A stretch of DNA of 64,000 nt from Enoplolaimus lenunculus (GCA_030248215.1 JASANG010003765.1:186001-250000), one strand, 5' to 3'; positions 1-13,703 are shown, counted from the stretch's first letter. Program-made: numbers and translations. The notes: generated by a model not told the origin, from the sequence alone.

Positions 1-1622
1 GTTTGTAAAGTCTGTCCATATTTTCAAATGAGCATTAGAATTTATCATCGGTTAGCGATAGGCTTTCAAACTGACAAACTCATATCTTAATAGCACGTTG
101 GCAGAGATGCAAATCATTTGCGGAAAAGTATGTTTAATTTCGAACGGTCACCATTCACTGGGTTGGAAGATACAACAGCATACCACCAACTTATGATAGG
201 TGCTACACGTATTTGACAATACGGACGCTAACTTTGTTGAATTTTAAAAAAATTTTGCGAACGAAGCATGTGCAAAGCTTTACACAATTTTAAAATTGAG
301 GCGTTCTAACAACAACTGTCAGTATCCTGCGGGATCAAAAGAGTGATTCGATCGGTCGATCCCCCAGATCGGCCATATAATTTCCGAAAAAAATATCGCT
401 AGTGAGAAACTAGAAGGTGCTCCAGTATTACCAGGCGCCGTCGCCAGGGGGAACTGAGGATATAGGTCGTCGATAAAGACCCAAGAAATGTTTTGTGACT
501 ACTACAAAAAGATTTAATGCCAAAATAGGTTTAGATTCACACTCGCTCTTCCCACTTTACACGCATGATAACAGTGGACCTAGCAGCAGACAGCGATTCA
601 CGAATTCCTCAAAACTCAACCAGTGCTGTAACTCCTGAATGCCCAGACTCCTCTCAATAGAAAATCCTGGTTACTGCGCCGGAGTATTTATATCGCTCGG
701 CTTTGCAACAGTCGCAAAACTTTTTCCTCCACAAATTATGGAGGAGACCACCAACCAAATCCACGTCCTTGGCTACGCGCCTACTCAGCAGTAGCAGGTT
801 CAGAAATCTCTCGCGACGGCGTGCTGGCAAAAGTTATCAAACGCAATTTTCACTGTATGCAATATATGCTAATTTTATAAAACGGAACAATCGTAAAGTG
901 TACCTTACCATTTTATCGCAAAAAATCTTCTGACGAAAGAGTAGGCCCCCGCACCCTTCCTCTCGATCCGACAGCGCTGCTGAGTGCCGAAAGATAAACA
1001 AAATTTTAAATCCAAATATAAACTCAAAGTACTTATAAGCATCACCTGACGAACTAAGATCCGAAAACGTGTGATATGCGCGATAGTTATTGCTGTTCTG
1101 TTTGTCGCTGCTATTGAGCAGGTTCGCACGCAAATTTGTCATTTCAGCTGAAATTTGAAACGTCGTGTTTGTTGACATTACTTTGATGATGTAATGTTTG
1201 TAGAATTAAAACTGCATCGTTGCCAGTGCTAAGAAGAAGCGAGAACGTTCAAATCGATATGTTTTACTGCATGTATTGATTTTTAATAATTGGGGGAATT
1301 TATAGCAATGAATACTGTCACAGCAACATGTATCCCTTTGATTTGCATTGCATATGTAATACAAACCAATTATAATAGCAGGAAAAACTATAGCGCAGTT
1401 TGTTAAATAAGTCTGACTGACATTGGTCGCCGCCGAACATTTTAATGCGAAAGACACCGAAAAATCAGAAATCAAATTTATTTCTTGTGTCACTTGAGAC
1501 AAAACTGGTAGAATTTTTATTGATCTTCAGAACCAATATTTTAGCCATGCTTTGCTGGGTTTCTACCAGTCTAAATTTCACGATACGCTACTGAAGATAT
1601 CAAAAATACTCTGAACAAATTG
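1..1622. other. Left edge, no supported gene
   Basis: About 45-80 holds a stretch (core TTAGCGATAGG, then TTTCAAACTGAC) that recurs near 10,770-10,805, so this edge carries one copy of a dispersed repeat. A 113-codon open frame on the minus strand (837-1178) begins with a serine- and asparagine-rich stretch and has a possible donor (GTGATG) after about 45 codons. It could be a 5' exon of a gene lying to the left, but I cannot link it to further exons. Nothing else is recognisable. Confidence 0.4.
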
Positions 1623-2653
1623 TCAATATTCACTGATTGAAACCGTACCTTCATCCGCCATACTGTCTTGAACCGTGGCCGCCAACTGTTGTTTACCATT
1701 TCGAGCTTCTTTCTGATTTGACTCAATGTACGAATACATCTTCGATCCCAGATTTATATCACGATCGCCAATTTCTGGATAATCATCATGACCTCCTTCG
1801 AGTTCAACTCCACCACTTTTGCCATTGGAAACAGACGCTTTTTGATTATCAGTTGATGATGACCCGTATTGTATGCCTGATGCCGACAATTGAGTAGTCG
1901 TCCACGACCATTGCTGACGACGTGAAATGAGCAAAAACGCAACAAACGCAACGCCAAGCACCACAAATCCAATGCCAACGCCTACAGACGCGTATATCAC
2001 TGACTGACCTAAAATTTAAAACAATGCTGTCAGACGCATTATGAAATGCGGTTCAAACGCATTTTGAAATGCGGTTCAAAGAGCATTATGAAATGCGGTT
2101 CAAACGCATTATGAAATGCGGTTCAAACGCATTATGAAATGCGGTTCAAACGCATTATGAAATGCGGTTCAAACGCATTATGAAATGCGGTTCAAACGCA
2201 TTATGAAATGCGGTTCAAACGCATTATGAAATGCGGTTCAAACGCATTATGAAATGCGGTTCAAACGCATTATGAAATGCGGTTCAAACGCATTATGAAA
2301 TGCGGTTCAAACGCATTATGAAATGCGGTTCAAACGCATTATGAAACGCGGTTCAAACGCATTATGAAATGCGGTTCAAACGCATTATGAAATGCGGTTC
2401 AAACGCGTTATGAAATGCGGTTCAAACGCATTATGAAATGCGGTGGGTGATCAATCTTTTCACCAACACTGACGTATAAATGACAACAACAAAAACCTTG
2501 CGTTGCAACTTGAAAGTCACAGCTGCCTAAATTTAGCTGTGAAACAACAGCAGAAAAATACAAACTCAAATTCACATGCAGCTGGTAAAGATCATTTGTT
2601 GAAACACGAGAACAACGTATTGTAAGCACAAGAATGCTACCAATCATTTTCAT
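1623..2653 (-). CDS. Small single-pass membrane protein, two exons, family unknown
   Basis: Two exons join in phase: exon 1 2653-2464 (ATG at 2653, donor GTGAAA) and exon 2 2008-1623 (acceptor TTTTAG, stop at 1623), 191 aa. The first residues (MKMIGSILVLTI) look like a signal peptide. A short extracellular part of about 60 residues holds a few cysteines, including a CCC run. A membrane segment follows (YASVGVGIGFVVLGV and on to FLLI, about residues 68-90), then basic SRR and a cytoplasmic tail of about 100 residues rich in Ser, Gly, Asp and Glu, with a YSYI motif that could be an endocytic signal. Overall this is a small type I membrane protein. The cysteine-poor ectodomain and tail recall Shisa/WBP1-like proteins only loosely, so I do not assign a family. 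The intron (2009-2463) is almost wholly a minisatellite. The exon junction is inferred from phase and splice signals; a small 43-bp intron inside exon 1 is also possible. Confidence 0.5.
2034..2444. repeat. 23-bp minisatellite, about 18 copies
   Basis: The unit CGCATTATGAAATGCGG plus TTCAAA is repeated about 18 times with very few changes. Each unit contains the perfect inverted repeat CGCATT-ATGA-AATGCG, so the array can fold into a row of small hairpins. It fills the only intron of the membrane-protein gene around it. The near identity of the copies implies recent expansion or homogenisation. Confidence 0.95.
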
Positions 2654-5600
2654 AACTTATTCCCTACAATATGTCAAAAAATTTGAATACATTTGCATCA
2701 TAAAATTCCTGGTTGGGCCACTTGGCAAAATAAAGGCAAATTTGCGGTTCACCGACATAAACCTCTAATAAACGTTTTAAAATGTTTCACCTGAATCAGT
2801 TTGTACCATTATGGTTCGATGGGTATTCGCTAAGGATTGATTGTTAACGTCAATGAATTATTCGCACAAAAATCAACATGCGGCAAGAAATCGTGAATGT
2901 CACATGCTTTTAAAATATTTCGAATTTACAATAAAATAAAAAATTATTTAACTATCATATTAATTGTGGTACTCAGAAATTAAAGCCCTGAAAGAAACGT
3001 TACAAATATGTGAACCTCAATGTATAGTATAGCACAAAATCTATAAGAGGTGGCCCAAGACTAGGCCCCGATGGCGATCAAAAGCAAAATTTTGTGTTAA
3101 ATTCAGAATTAAAATTGCGTTTGGCTTCAAAATTGTCTGGTCTGCCACTGGCCATCGCAAGAAGTGCAGTCAACTGAACAAAACAAAAAGGCACCGACGG
3201 TTAAGTGACGGGGGCTCCCAGAAAGCATTAGACCGAATGTTCCTACTATTTCAAAATTTCAGGCATAAATTTAAACTATTTGGGCTTATATTTGCATGTT
3301 TCGAAATTTAATTGCTTTGCTACTCAGGAATATTGGAAGCAGAGACTTTTAGATTCAAATACACTAAACGATAGTACTTCAGAATTCACTTGGGATTTGT
3401 AAATATTCAATTTAGCTCGGGTCGACAAACCCCACAATCCGAAATGTACCTTATTTATTAATAGAATGAAATTTTTGCAATACTGCTGTCTAAAAGCTAA
3501 AACTAACTCGATTTAAGCTTACGCTATTCTAGCAGTGTGACACTAACTTTCTATATATTAACTAACCTAAACTGTTAGGTTTCGCTTAAACCTCATTTGA
3601 AATATTGCGCGTTTTCAGGTTCTAAACTTAATAAATTGTAAAAAAACTACATACTTTCTGATCAGTAGTTATATATACCTTGAACTAAAAATAAGTTTTC
3701 TTAAACTCCGCCCTAAACTTAAAAATAAGCTACTTTGATTCAAACTTAAAATTCTAGTTTAGTTAGTCCGTCCAGCCATTTAAGTTATATTTACACTCAC
3801 ATTCAAGTTCAGTTAAGCTATCATTTAAGTTTAAGTTTTTAAAGCATGGTGTAAGTATCATTTTCGCATCCACAACTTTTTTAATTAGTTCATTAAAAAT
3901 AACTTTGAATTAGATTTGTTGTATTTTGTATCCCAGTTATACGTTTCGAACTTCAGCGATTAAGACAGAAATTCGCTTGCAAGGTTTTAACAAAAACAAA
4001 TCCTTCAAGTCCACGTGAGCAAACAACAGGCGTTCAGGACAGACCCCAGCCGTTTACCTCCGAAGTTAATTCACATCAGTGATTTTGGAAAAGCTCACTC
4101 CCTAATATTATATACAACTGTGGGACGACAACATAGTCGCCTTCGTAACGAAGTTATATGCAAGTCTGTAGAGGAAATAAAACACAAAATGAATCAAAAT
4201 TATTAGTGACTAAAGTATTAAGCTCGACTCAAATCTAAATATTTAAAGCGTCAAAATTTATGCATTTAGGGAAACAAAAATGAACACGGGCGGGCATAGT
4301 TCTTGGCCAACGATAAACTTCGGTTTGATCTAAGCAATACTTCTAAAATTGAACAAAATGAACTCCTAAGCGAAATAATACTAAGTTGAAATTAGTACAG
4401 TTTAATGAATATTTTATCATGTGAATAATCCAAATACATCGATCATTGATGGAAAAAATAAATCGCAATTTGAATAATGTTACACGCTTATAAAGCATAA
4501 AATACGCTTAGGGACTTAATTAACCAAGACTAAAATATGTGCCAGAAAAGGTCTACGAATCAAAACTGCATTACGATTCAATACTAAAGGTAAGGTTTAA
4601 CTTATATACTATATAATTTGAACTAGCGAAGGAATATGCCGATTATTTTGATACAGCTATATTATTGCAATTACATAATTGCAAAAAATTACAAAACGGA
4701 AAAGTAGCTAAGCTTTGACTGATTATTTATCCAATCTTGTATTCCAGTGTCAATAGTGTAGGCCCGTAGACAACTTACCCTGCTATGGGGAAGGCTAAAA
4801 AATTTTCAGGAGGGGCATACAAGGGTTTTTGCTGACTTACAAGCAAGGTCGAAAATTTTCGGCACTTTTCTAGTTTATCCCTGCGTCCCTGCCAGGATGC
4901 AAATGTGGGGGAAAACCTTTTCGCTTGTAACATAAAAATGTTTTGGTTTCCTGTTTTAAAAACTAGTTTCTAGCTGGAAAATTTTGCTTCAATTTTGAGC
5001 TATGTTTTTCAAGAGGGATGCCGCCGCCTACAACCCCTACAATTTGAAAAATACTAAGCAGGATAAAAGGGCTGCCGCCTCCAAAGCCTCCTGCGCTAAG
5101 CATTTTATTATTGAAAGAGCTAAAATTACTGAAATAGTTTTGACCTATTTTGCCGCGTAAGTATGATAAAACATTTTTCCAGGGTGTACAGGCTGAGCCT
5201 CCGTGCCCTTCCTTGGTTGCGGACCGGGCGCGCAAGAGACTTGTGAAAAGTCAACATGCTTTAGAGATAGCCATATTGTGACTGTCTCGCTTCTTGGACC
5301 AGATAACTGATTAGTCTCAAACACTAACTGTTCTAGAAAGCCCGAAAAAAAGTTGAACAGAAAACTTTCAAACAATAACGCAGCTGCTACTAAAAGCTGT
5401 TTTATTCGTACATTTTCTCAAATCAGCAGATTCAGTCTGCGTTCCAATAATTGCTCTGGTGATTCTGTGCATCAGGCACAAACCAGAGTTCACAACATAA
5501 CATATGTATACAACACATGCATAATAAACGAGTTTCTATTCTATCAACAACACCGGATATAGTTAAAACCAAACGCAATTTACAACTTCACGCCTAGCTG

Positions 5601-8600
5601 CAATGCTCTGAACCAGTGTTCACGGCCAAGTTCCCCCCATGCCGACACCTAAGCATCTTATATGACTCATTACCAGGGACCCCTAGGTGAATTTAGTAAA
5701 ATCCCAATGGGATACTCAGAGGCTACTACATGATTCACGATGTGCCCGGTGTTAATTTTTGGCGCACCCGCATAGTTCACTTTCACCGAGGGTCTGTTCT
5801 CATGTTCTCAAAACACAAAGCCATGAACTATGTTGTTTGTTCAAGTATACCTATTATTGAATGGCCAAACTTTTACATACATTCTCGCTACAGAAACGAG
5901 ATTATAAAAAGGTACACAGAGGCGTATACAACGGGAGTGATAAAGGAGAAAATCCCAGTCCGAAATTTACTGAGATAAAAATAAACCTTCAGATTAGTTT
6001 TGTGATTCTTAAAGATCAAAAACATTCCTCTACATAAAACTATTCCTTTCGAACTGAAATTCTGGTTACGCTTTTGCAAGTACCTTATTTAGGTTTGGCC
6101 AAAAATGTTCTCCGGAGTTTGCAATTTGATACTGATTTCATCTGGTAAACAGAAATACAAATTAAACTATGCTAAATCACTATACGGCGTCTGCTCAAAC
6201 CTATCTGATAGACTATATATACATCTATACATATTTATATATTTATATATTATTGCGCTACTTGACTCTTGACTATTTCAGGCAAAAAACACCGTGTGTG
6301 CTGAACTGGGTACAAGGATGAGCCTACGGCTCATGAACTCCTCCCTCACCGTGCGGTTCAGCGATACGCCCCACGAACGATCCGTTGAGTCCCTCTCGTA
6401 TTTTCGTATAAATTTATCAAGCCCTTGATCTGCTTTTTAGGTTTCCCTACTATGGCCTCTACCGAGTTCTTAATATAAAATGTTCATAAGCATACACGTG
6501 CAAATTGACTTAATGATACAGAATGCAATCTTAACTGGATGGTTGAATCTACAATGATCAAAATATAGCAATTTTTAAGATGTGGTTTAAATATTGTCGT
6601 AATCAAAATTCGAGTCAAGCCTCAACAGGGTATGTGCTCATAGCAGGGTAGAGGGTGCTAGAGCCATTGCACTAGCAGAACAATTTACAACATGCAGCGA
6701 TAAAGGTATTGCACGTTAGCACGATATGTCCGAGCGCGTAGAAAAACAAAGTAGGCAGACTGGCTCAGTTTTCTTTAGAAAAGTTTTGATCCAGCCATTG
6801 TGGAAAAACTTTGGTTCCAAATGTAAATCAGACAAAATTCCGGCAAATCCCCCGCTTAAATTTTTCGCTTCCTTCTTATACGATACATTAACTACGCGCT
6901 TCGTGATGACATTATTATGCGATGTCAGTTGAGTTTAAGCGGTTGGCCGCCAAAATTTGTTAATTCTTCTGCAACAAAATTGGTCGGTCAGACCGGGTCA
7001 ATGTTTTTCTTATCATTCATTTATTTAGGGACGTAGTCAGGTTTTCCATTTCGGGATGGGATAACATCATGTAAAAGTTTTCTATGCGTGAGCGCACTGA
7101 ACCAAAAAGTTTCATTGCAGTTTCCAGATCCCGAAGGTTGTACGGGCTTAAAAATACCTTTTTGTGCTGTTCCAGAAGGTTCACAAGGGTATATAACCCC
7201 CGATTGTTCCCCTTGTATACACCGTTGTATTTGTTGTTGTTCTACCAAGAATTCAAAATTGTTTACCATTGACACTTCGCTAGCTTGAAGTCAAAACAAT
7301 TATGGTAATGATTATGGTAATGCAATAGAAAAACATATATGAAATGCGCGCGTCGACTACACCGCACAAGAAAAATAGCGCGGAAATCGGATTAAAAAGG
7401 TTGAAAAAACGAACTCAAGGCTAAAATATTCCGAAACCTTTATTATCATAACAAATCAATCAGGTATAACTCAAAATATCAACTTGCAATATGCGTCATT
7501 GAACACGAAATTTATCCATGGCTTGCCAAAATAATTGTTTTTTTCATGTCGACTTAATATATTGTACGCATAATAATATCATAAACTGATAAAGTATAAC
7601 TCAAAGCTAACTTCGAATAACTGAAATTTTGTTAAGGTCTCGAATAGCCAAATCAGAGCAATAAAATTGCAAAATAGGATATATCATAGTTAGGGTTGCT
7701 GTATACTTAACATGCAGCAATGTTCACCGCCGGACGGCGTTAAAAGTCAAACAAACGTTTGTCGACAAATTGTTATACAGTCCCGTACGGCACTCTGCTG
7801 CCGTTGCCGTACGCTGCCAGACGGCGCTGGACGACTCTGGACAGCACCGGCCGGAGTAGGATGACATTAAAATAAAATAACCAAACTGTTGTACAATCGT
7901 TGCTGCTTAGTTTTTACATGACATGATCCGTGCATCGCTCATGGCAAAGTTTTTCCGAGCAATCGCAGCAAGCGACAAAATATTTTGTTATTTGGGATCT
8001 AGAGGGATACTGTAAAAAATTTAGGGATCCTTTATTTTGTCTTTTTAGAAATTTCGTAAACGCCCTTGACAGAGTTTTGTTTCAAAATCTCTATAATTCA
8101 GATCTGAAGCTAGACTTTTGCGAACTCTTCCATATTCAAACCTGTCATATATACAGCCAGGAGTGGATAGTGATCCCATCTGACCACGTTCCCTGAGACC
8201 AACTTATCTTGCAGGCCCCATAATTGTTTGACCAATAACATGGGTCAAAAATATATTTATCCATTCACAGGACTGTTATGATTCGCCGCTGCATACTGCA
8301 GATCCTACATATCATAAGGACACGGTAGTGTCTCTTATAATATGTTTTACCCAAAATTTTTGATTCTAAAAATCGTTCATATTTTCATGCAGCTAGTTTA
8401 GATATGTATAATTTATCGCATGTAGCAACATCATACTATAAGCTTACTACATACAATGTCAGGTTCCATTCAAGTTCTGTAGTAGCAAACTAGACGAAAG
8501 TTTGCTCTAATTTTTGTGCAAATTTTCTTCGTATTTTGACTCAGATAAACGGCGTCGAAGTAAACTATAAAACTACGCAGCCCCGGTACATAGAGCCAAC

Positions 8601-8813
8601 AATTATTTTTTAAGCATTGCCTAGTGTGTTGGCTTAGCGTATTGTTATGCAACAGTTGATGCTACATTATCTGGTTTTTCGTCATATTGTGCGTTGACTT
8701 TTTTAAAATCTGTAAAGAAAATTGTTTTAAAAACAGGAATATACATAGCTAGGTAGAGCAAACTATCATGAATGCGGATGGATTAAAATAATAATTGGTG
8801 GGGTTGGTGCATC
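2654..8813. other. Intergenic, no supported gene
   Basis: AT-rich DNA with only short open frames and no chain of exons that I can join. Simple AT-rich repeats lie near 6,210-6,250. A GC-rich patch at about 7,720-7,860 carries repeated CCGTACGGC- and GACGGCG-like strings, and related strings recur near 10,510 and 59,750-59,850. An 84-codon open frame at 7021-7275 (minus) is open on both strands and I do not regard it as a gene. Confidence 0.5.
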
Positions 8814-8883
8814 GGTTATGAGTGACTTAATAATCTTGGTAAGTTAGTGGTTATGAGTGACTTAATAATCTTGGTAAGTTAGT
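8814..8883. repeat. 35-bp tandem duplication
   Basis: Two adjacent, essentially identical 35-bp units beginning GGTTATGAGTGACTTAATAA. It lies just outside the left arm of the foldback element that starts at 8966. Confidence 0.9.
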
Positions 8884-8965
8884 ATCAATTCAATTTTGTT
8901 TGTTGTTCGATCTTTTCAGTATCTATACCCGTATCAGAACAAAGTTACTTTTGTAAAGTTGTGAA

Positions 8966-10092
8966 ACAAGTTGTTAAAGTGCCCCTAACCGGGCCATAGA
9001 AAAAGATATGTTTTGAAAATATATTTGATGTGTAACGTGTAAAGTTTAGAAACAAGGGACTCGAACAAATTTTGAAAGTTAAATTCACGTACTACCTTTT
9101 TTCACAAAAATCGGGCTTATTTTCTAGGACAGCATATTTCAGATTGCCAAAAAAGTTTTGGCGGTCACAAGCAAGCTGTGATGTGTCACACAGAAACATA
9201 TTCACAGCTTTGTTTGATAGTTTCGTAATTTTCTGAATTACCCGTTATCGCAAAAAATGACTCAGGGGATAGACGCTTTGAACATGCGCTGTGGAGATGT
9301 GATTTTCATCTTATTCAAACACCATGAAACAAATGTTTACCTATTTACTACTACTGGCACTAATAAGTGCCATTTTTCACGACACAAATTTCTAGCCCTG
9401 TGTGGATTTTATACAAAAACGATAATTTACAAACATAGATGGCAGTATGAAGCTTTATAACCAACTTTAGTTTTATCGAAATCTTAACCTTTGTTTTTGA
9501 GTGGCCCATTGTTCATAGCACAGTATAATGCGACGTCAGCCTTCGTCTCCAACATAAAATCGACCTCTCCGACTAAGGCAAATTTTGGTTCAACTCTGAC
9601 TCCGGTATTTTAAACTACGGCTGCTTCCTGGTTCATGCTATAAACGAATGCTAAATTACGCAAAATTATAAACGAATATATAAAGTTTCAGAAAATATTG
9701 CACTTTGCCAGTACAATTCAGGTACGCAGACTTCTCAAGGGTTCTTCAAAATTTTATCATGAAATAAAGCGATTACAAAATTTGTCAAATTTCTTTTTAA
9801 CCGAAGGAAAACATCAAATATAATACTGTTTGATTTATGGCCGCCCAAAGCTGTGAATATGTTTCTGTGTGACACATCACAGCTTGCTTGTGACCGCCAA
9901 AACTTTTTTGGCAGTCTGAAATATGCTGTCCTAGAAAATAAGCCCGATTTTTGTGAAAAAAGGTAGTACATGAATTTAACTTTCAAAATTTGTTCGAGTC
10001 CCTTGTTTCTAAACTTTACACGTTACACATCAAATATATTTTCAAAACATATCTTTTTCTATGGCCCGGTTAGGGGCACTTTAACAACTTGT
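8966..10092. mobile_element. Foldback element with two 247-bp inverted arms
   Basis: The left arm, 8966-9212, and the right arm, 9846-10092, are reverse complements over their full equal length of 247 bp; I counted only a handful of mismatches by eye. The 633-bp centre holds no transposase-like frame. This is the shape of a foldback or long-TIR non-autonomous DNA transposon. The arms include the strings CCCCTAACCGGGCCATAG and AAGCAAGCTGTGATGTGTC. I could not find a clear target-site duplication, so the exact ends may extend slightly further. A transcript through it would form a long hairpin. Confidence 0.85.
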
Positions 10093-11121
10093 GTATATAT
10101 GTATATCGAAGGAACTTTTGTATATATGTATATATCAAACTTCTTGTCTATAAAACAGAATTTAGTTCAACTCAGGCAGTCATAGAAGCATTTAGCATTA
10201 ACGTTAAAAAAGCGAACGGAAATGGTTGATCAACCAAAGCACCCAAATACCGGACATTTCAACACTTACGACCTTATGTGACAAATCGTTTTACATCAAA
10301 ACGCAAGGCTACACTTAAGTTATCTCAAACTGTTCAAAACTGGTGCAGGTACTGCTAATTACACTATTTAAAAAGCGTTACCGTGGAAACGAATTCTGAA
10401 ACATAATACGACTCGTTTTGCCGAATACTTGACTTGACTCAGCGATGCGAATACGAGTTTTTGCTGCAGCTACAAAGAATTTACATAAGGGTTGCGCTAT
10501 ACTTTTTTGACGTGCGACGGACGGCGCTGAAATGATGACAATTTTGCCACGCGAACTGTTCATCTGACGCTCACAGTGTGTTTTCTAGCCAAATAGTTAA
10601 AAATGATACAAATTAGACACGTGTTGTAAAATATTGTTTGCCTTCGTTCTCCGCGCAATATGTTGTTTTAAACTATATAGTAACATTTTCTAAGCAAACA
10701 CGCATATTCTAAAAGCAATAAAGTTTCAAAACACAAAATGTTATCGTTCACTGTGTAAACTGTTATCGATCACCAGTTAGCGATAGGTTTTCAAACTGAC
10801 GAACTATTGCAATCACAAATTTCAAACTTGGAACATTTTGACGCAAACAAAGCTTTAAAACTTTATCAGCTAATTTCAACATTTCAGCCCCCATTAATGA
10901 TAGTACGCCGAATCAGGGATGCGCTAAATTTGTCGTGCGGCGCCAGCCGACGCTACACGACACAATTTTTTATTATATTATATAATCACCAAAAATACGT
11001 TTCTCTAAAGCTCTATCATAACAAAAGACAGCACAAATCAGTTTCCTTATGTTCCTAACACCTCTCCATTTTGAAATCGATAGCAAATAAAGAAATGATC
11101 AGAGTAAGAATCGGTTGAAGC
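10093..11121. other. Intergenic, no supported gene
   Basis: No exon chain is visible. About 10,770-10,805 repeats the TTAGCGATAGG ... CAAACTGAC stretch seen at the left window edge. Near 10,493 the string TTGCGCTATACTT followed by a GACGGACGGCG-like stretch matches a palindromic patch at about 59,730-59,860, suggesting another small dispersed element. Confidence 0.4.
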
Positions 11122-11295
11122 CAGTGGCGGATCCAGGATTTCAAAATCGGAAGGGGTCCAAAATTTCACAGTAATAAACTTACTTTTGACCCATACACAA
11201 ACCACGAACTATTGTCATATAATTGCAATATAATTTTTATCGAGATGCTGTTGAGGGGGCAACGGCCGGGATGCCCCCCCATGGATCCGCCATTG
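11122..11295. mobile_element. hAT-type MITE, 174 bp
   Basis: The ends are inverted: CAGTGGCGGATCC at the left and GGATCCGCCATTG at the right. A perfect 8-bp target-site duplication GTTGAAGC (11114-11121 and 11296-11303) flanks it. An 8-bp duplication with CA-G/A-TGG termini is typical of hAT-derived MITEs. No coding capacity. Confidence 0.9.
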
Positions 11296-11303
11296 GTTGA
11301 AGC

Positions 11304-12814
11304 AACCACTTAACATAATTATTATAGCAACACTGGCTTGTGTGGTGTTCATGCAAGTCAACCAAATATCAAATTTAAACCGACATTACAATTTGTCTTG
11401 ATGATTTCTGTCGCTCTTTTGACGCTTTGTTTAGGTCGCAACTTACATGTTCTCGTTGAATTTGTTTTAAATAAATCACAACATTAATAGACTAGTGATA
11501 CTACACGGGTGTTTGAAGGAGACATGATAAAAAATATGCAAGCTGATCCTTGTGTCTTGGCTAAATTTGTTCCAAAATGTCCTCCACGCAGTGAATATTA
11601 AAATAAAATGACATTAATTTCGTAGTGTAACTGTGTAAGCCAATGATTACGTTTAACGTACATATTTAATCGGCTAAATGTCAAAAATGTGTAAATGCAC
11701 AGTGTTTATGTTGACCGCTGCCAGTTTCCAGAGCGGAATTTTTGATGGGGCGTAAATTGTCAAAATGGGCACATATGTTTTAAAATAATTTAAATTTGCT
11801 TTGAACCAACACTTGTTTCTGGATCGCCCAAGTTCGAGTTTTATGCATGAGTTCAACGCATTAACTAAACCAAAAAGCACGCTTGTCTAAATCATACTGT
11901 AGCCCAGGATAAGAGAGAGAGGAATGATATTTATTTTCGCAAACCAGAGGTTTTGCTCTGGTTATTTGACTACGGACTGTTATCTATTTTAAGTATCTCC
12001 ATGTTAGTTAGACCCAACACCATTATCTTTTATATTCTTTCTTTAGGGTAGAACGGATTTGCTCCGAAGCATTTTTTGTTGATTGTCATGTCCGTTAATC
12101 CATCTCCTGGGTTAAATTAAGTTTACGCGGATTGTCTGAGTGTCTATTACATATTCGAGCAGTCTAGGTCTTACTATTCCCTTCTTCTTCGTACTACAAC
12201 AGTGCCAAAATGTTTCTAGCAAAACAAGTATTGGGTACTTGCACATGGTCAGGCTTAGGCGTAGGTTTAGGCTTAAGATTATGCATGTTCCCAGGCTCAG
12301 GTTCGCTATGTATAGATTAAAACCAGTATATGGAGAGAACTAAACAAGCACCGAGTGTTGTATTTGTTACAGTCGTGTGGCAGTGTATGTCAAGTTATCG
12401 TTTGGTATCCGTCGAGACAATACCGTCATATGTTGCGAAAAAGTACAAATTTCTCGTTTTAAACGAAACCTGAAGTCAGCAAGGCTGCATCTGGACGGTT
12501 GTCGATTGACGTGTTAGTTTGTATACGAACCAGAATTTCTGACGGAGGGTGGGTTGGCACCAGGTATGAAACCCAATTTTTACCTTATGCTGTGCCAATA
12601 TTCTGAGGGAAAACTGTAAGGTAAAGACCGTACCATCTCATTCATCAAAAAGTGTTTGAGAGAGCCGGGCGTAACGAACGTACAAGTTGCTATAACAACT
12701 ACAAAACACTTAAATTTGTGTAACGAGAAAACGACAAATTCAACACATTATTTCAACAAATTTGACACCATCATGTCTATTGCTTAATTTATAAACTATC
12801 AAATTCTTTATGGC
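11304..12814. other. Intergenic, no supported gene
   Basis: Only short open frames. About 12,250-12,290 carries a TTAGG/TTAGGC-like run (GGCTTAGGCGTAGGTTTAGG) of the kind found inside the GGCC-ended MITE family in this window, but I could not define both ends of an element here. Confidence 0.4.
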
Positions 12815-13703
12815 CATTGGCGGTTCCAAGATCTCAGAATGTAGGGGGGTGTGGGGGAATCCAAACAGTCACTAGTGGTAACAAACCTATTCTTGTTTAA
12901 AACATAGCGGACAGTGTACATGAATCAACACGCAAACCACGAATGTTGCAATAAAATTGACTATGAACGAGTACAACCGTTCAACTGAGATTAATCACAA
13001 ATAAAACGCGGCATAACTCCTCATGTATAAGAAACGTTGTGACCTCTAGGATTCGGGTTATGACTCAGTAAAAATTTTGGTGAGCGTAGGGGATATATCC
13101 CACTCCCACCTATCCCTCCCCTTACACACGTACCATGTTCGTTTTCATACAATGTTGTAAAAGAAAACGTTTCTGCGTCAGTTTTGCTTGGGGGAGGTAG
13201 TAACGAGGGTGGCAACAAAGGTTCGGATTCGGCAAAATTTGCGTATCGGTTTCGGATTCAGTTTTGAAGAAGCCGAATCGAAATGCCAAATCCAACAATG
13301 TTTGGCAATATGTTTTTCAGTTTTAAACAGCAAAAATTTTAAATAACTTGTTATATTATTAAAAAAATTTTTGTTTCAGGTCACAAATTTCAACATTGAC
13401 GGCATGCACGAAATATGTCAACGTTTAAACGTCATGCGGCTGGCATTGCGTTGATATTCTGAAACAAATTATAGGTAGATATAACTAAAATTTTCCACAT
13501 GCAAGATTACAGTTCGGATTCGGTCAAATGGTCAAATCGTAGATTCGGTGCCACACTGGGAGTCTTGTTCGCCGCTGACATTGCCCCTTTCACATTTTGT
13601 CTGCGTGCGCATCTGTTAACCTGATTCCCAAAGTAATGTTTTTGAGATCCTATTGGGGGGGGGGGGGCTATGGCCAGAGAGGCTCCCCATGGATCCGCCA
13701 TTG
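12815..13703. mobile_element. Longer hAT-type non-autonomous element, 889 bp
   Basis: It has the same termini as the 11,122 MITE (CATTGGCGG at the left, GGATCCGCCATTG at the right) and is flanked by TTTATGGC and TTTACGGC, an 8-bp target-site duplication with one difference. The inside has no transposase frame and contains a run of 13 G (13,655-13,667). A repeat of the CCGAATC type lies in its middle (about 13,220-13,300), so another element may be nested in it. Confidence 0.7.

Noticed and set aside
837-1178. 113-codon minus-strand frame as a gene
   Set aside because: Could be a first exon, but no downstream exon could be joined inside the window.
6300-6400. Structured GC-rich stretch (GATGAGCCTACGGCTCATG) considered as a small RNA or group II intron domain
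   Set aside because: A short hairpin only; the expected conserved bases of domain V do not fit and no other parts are present.
7021-7288. Cysteine-containing frames on both strands near 7.1-7.3 kb
   Set aside because: No domain, no splice context, open on both strands; likely chance.
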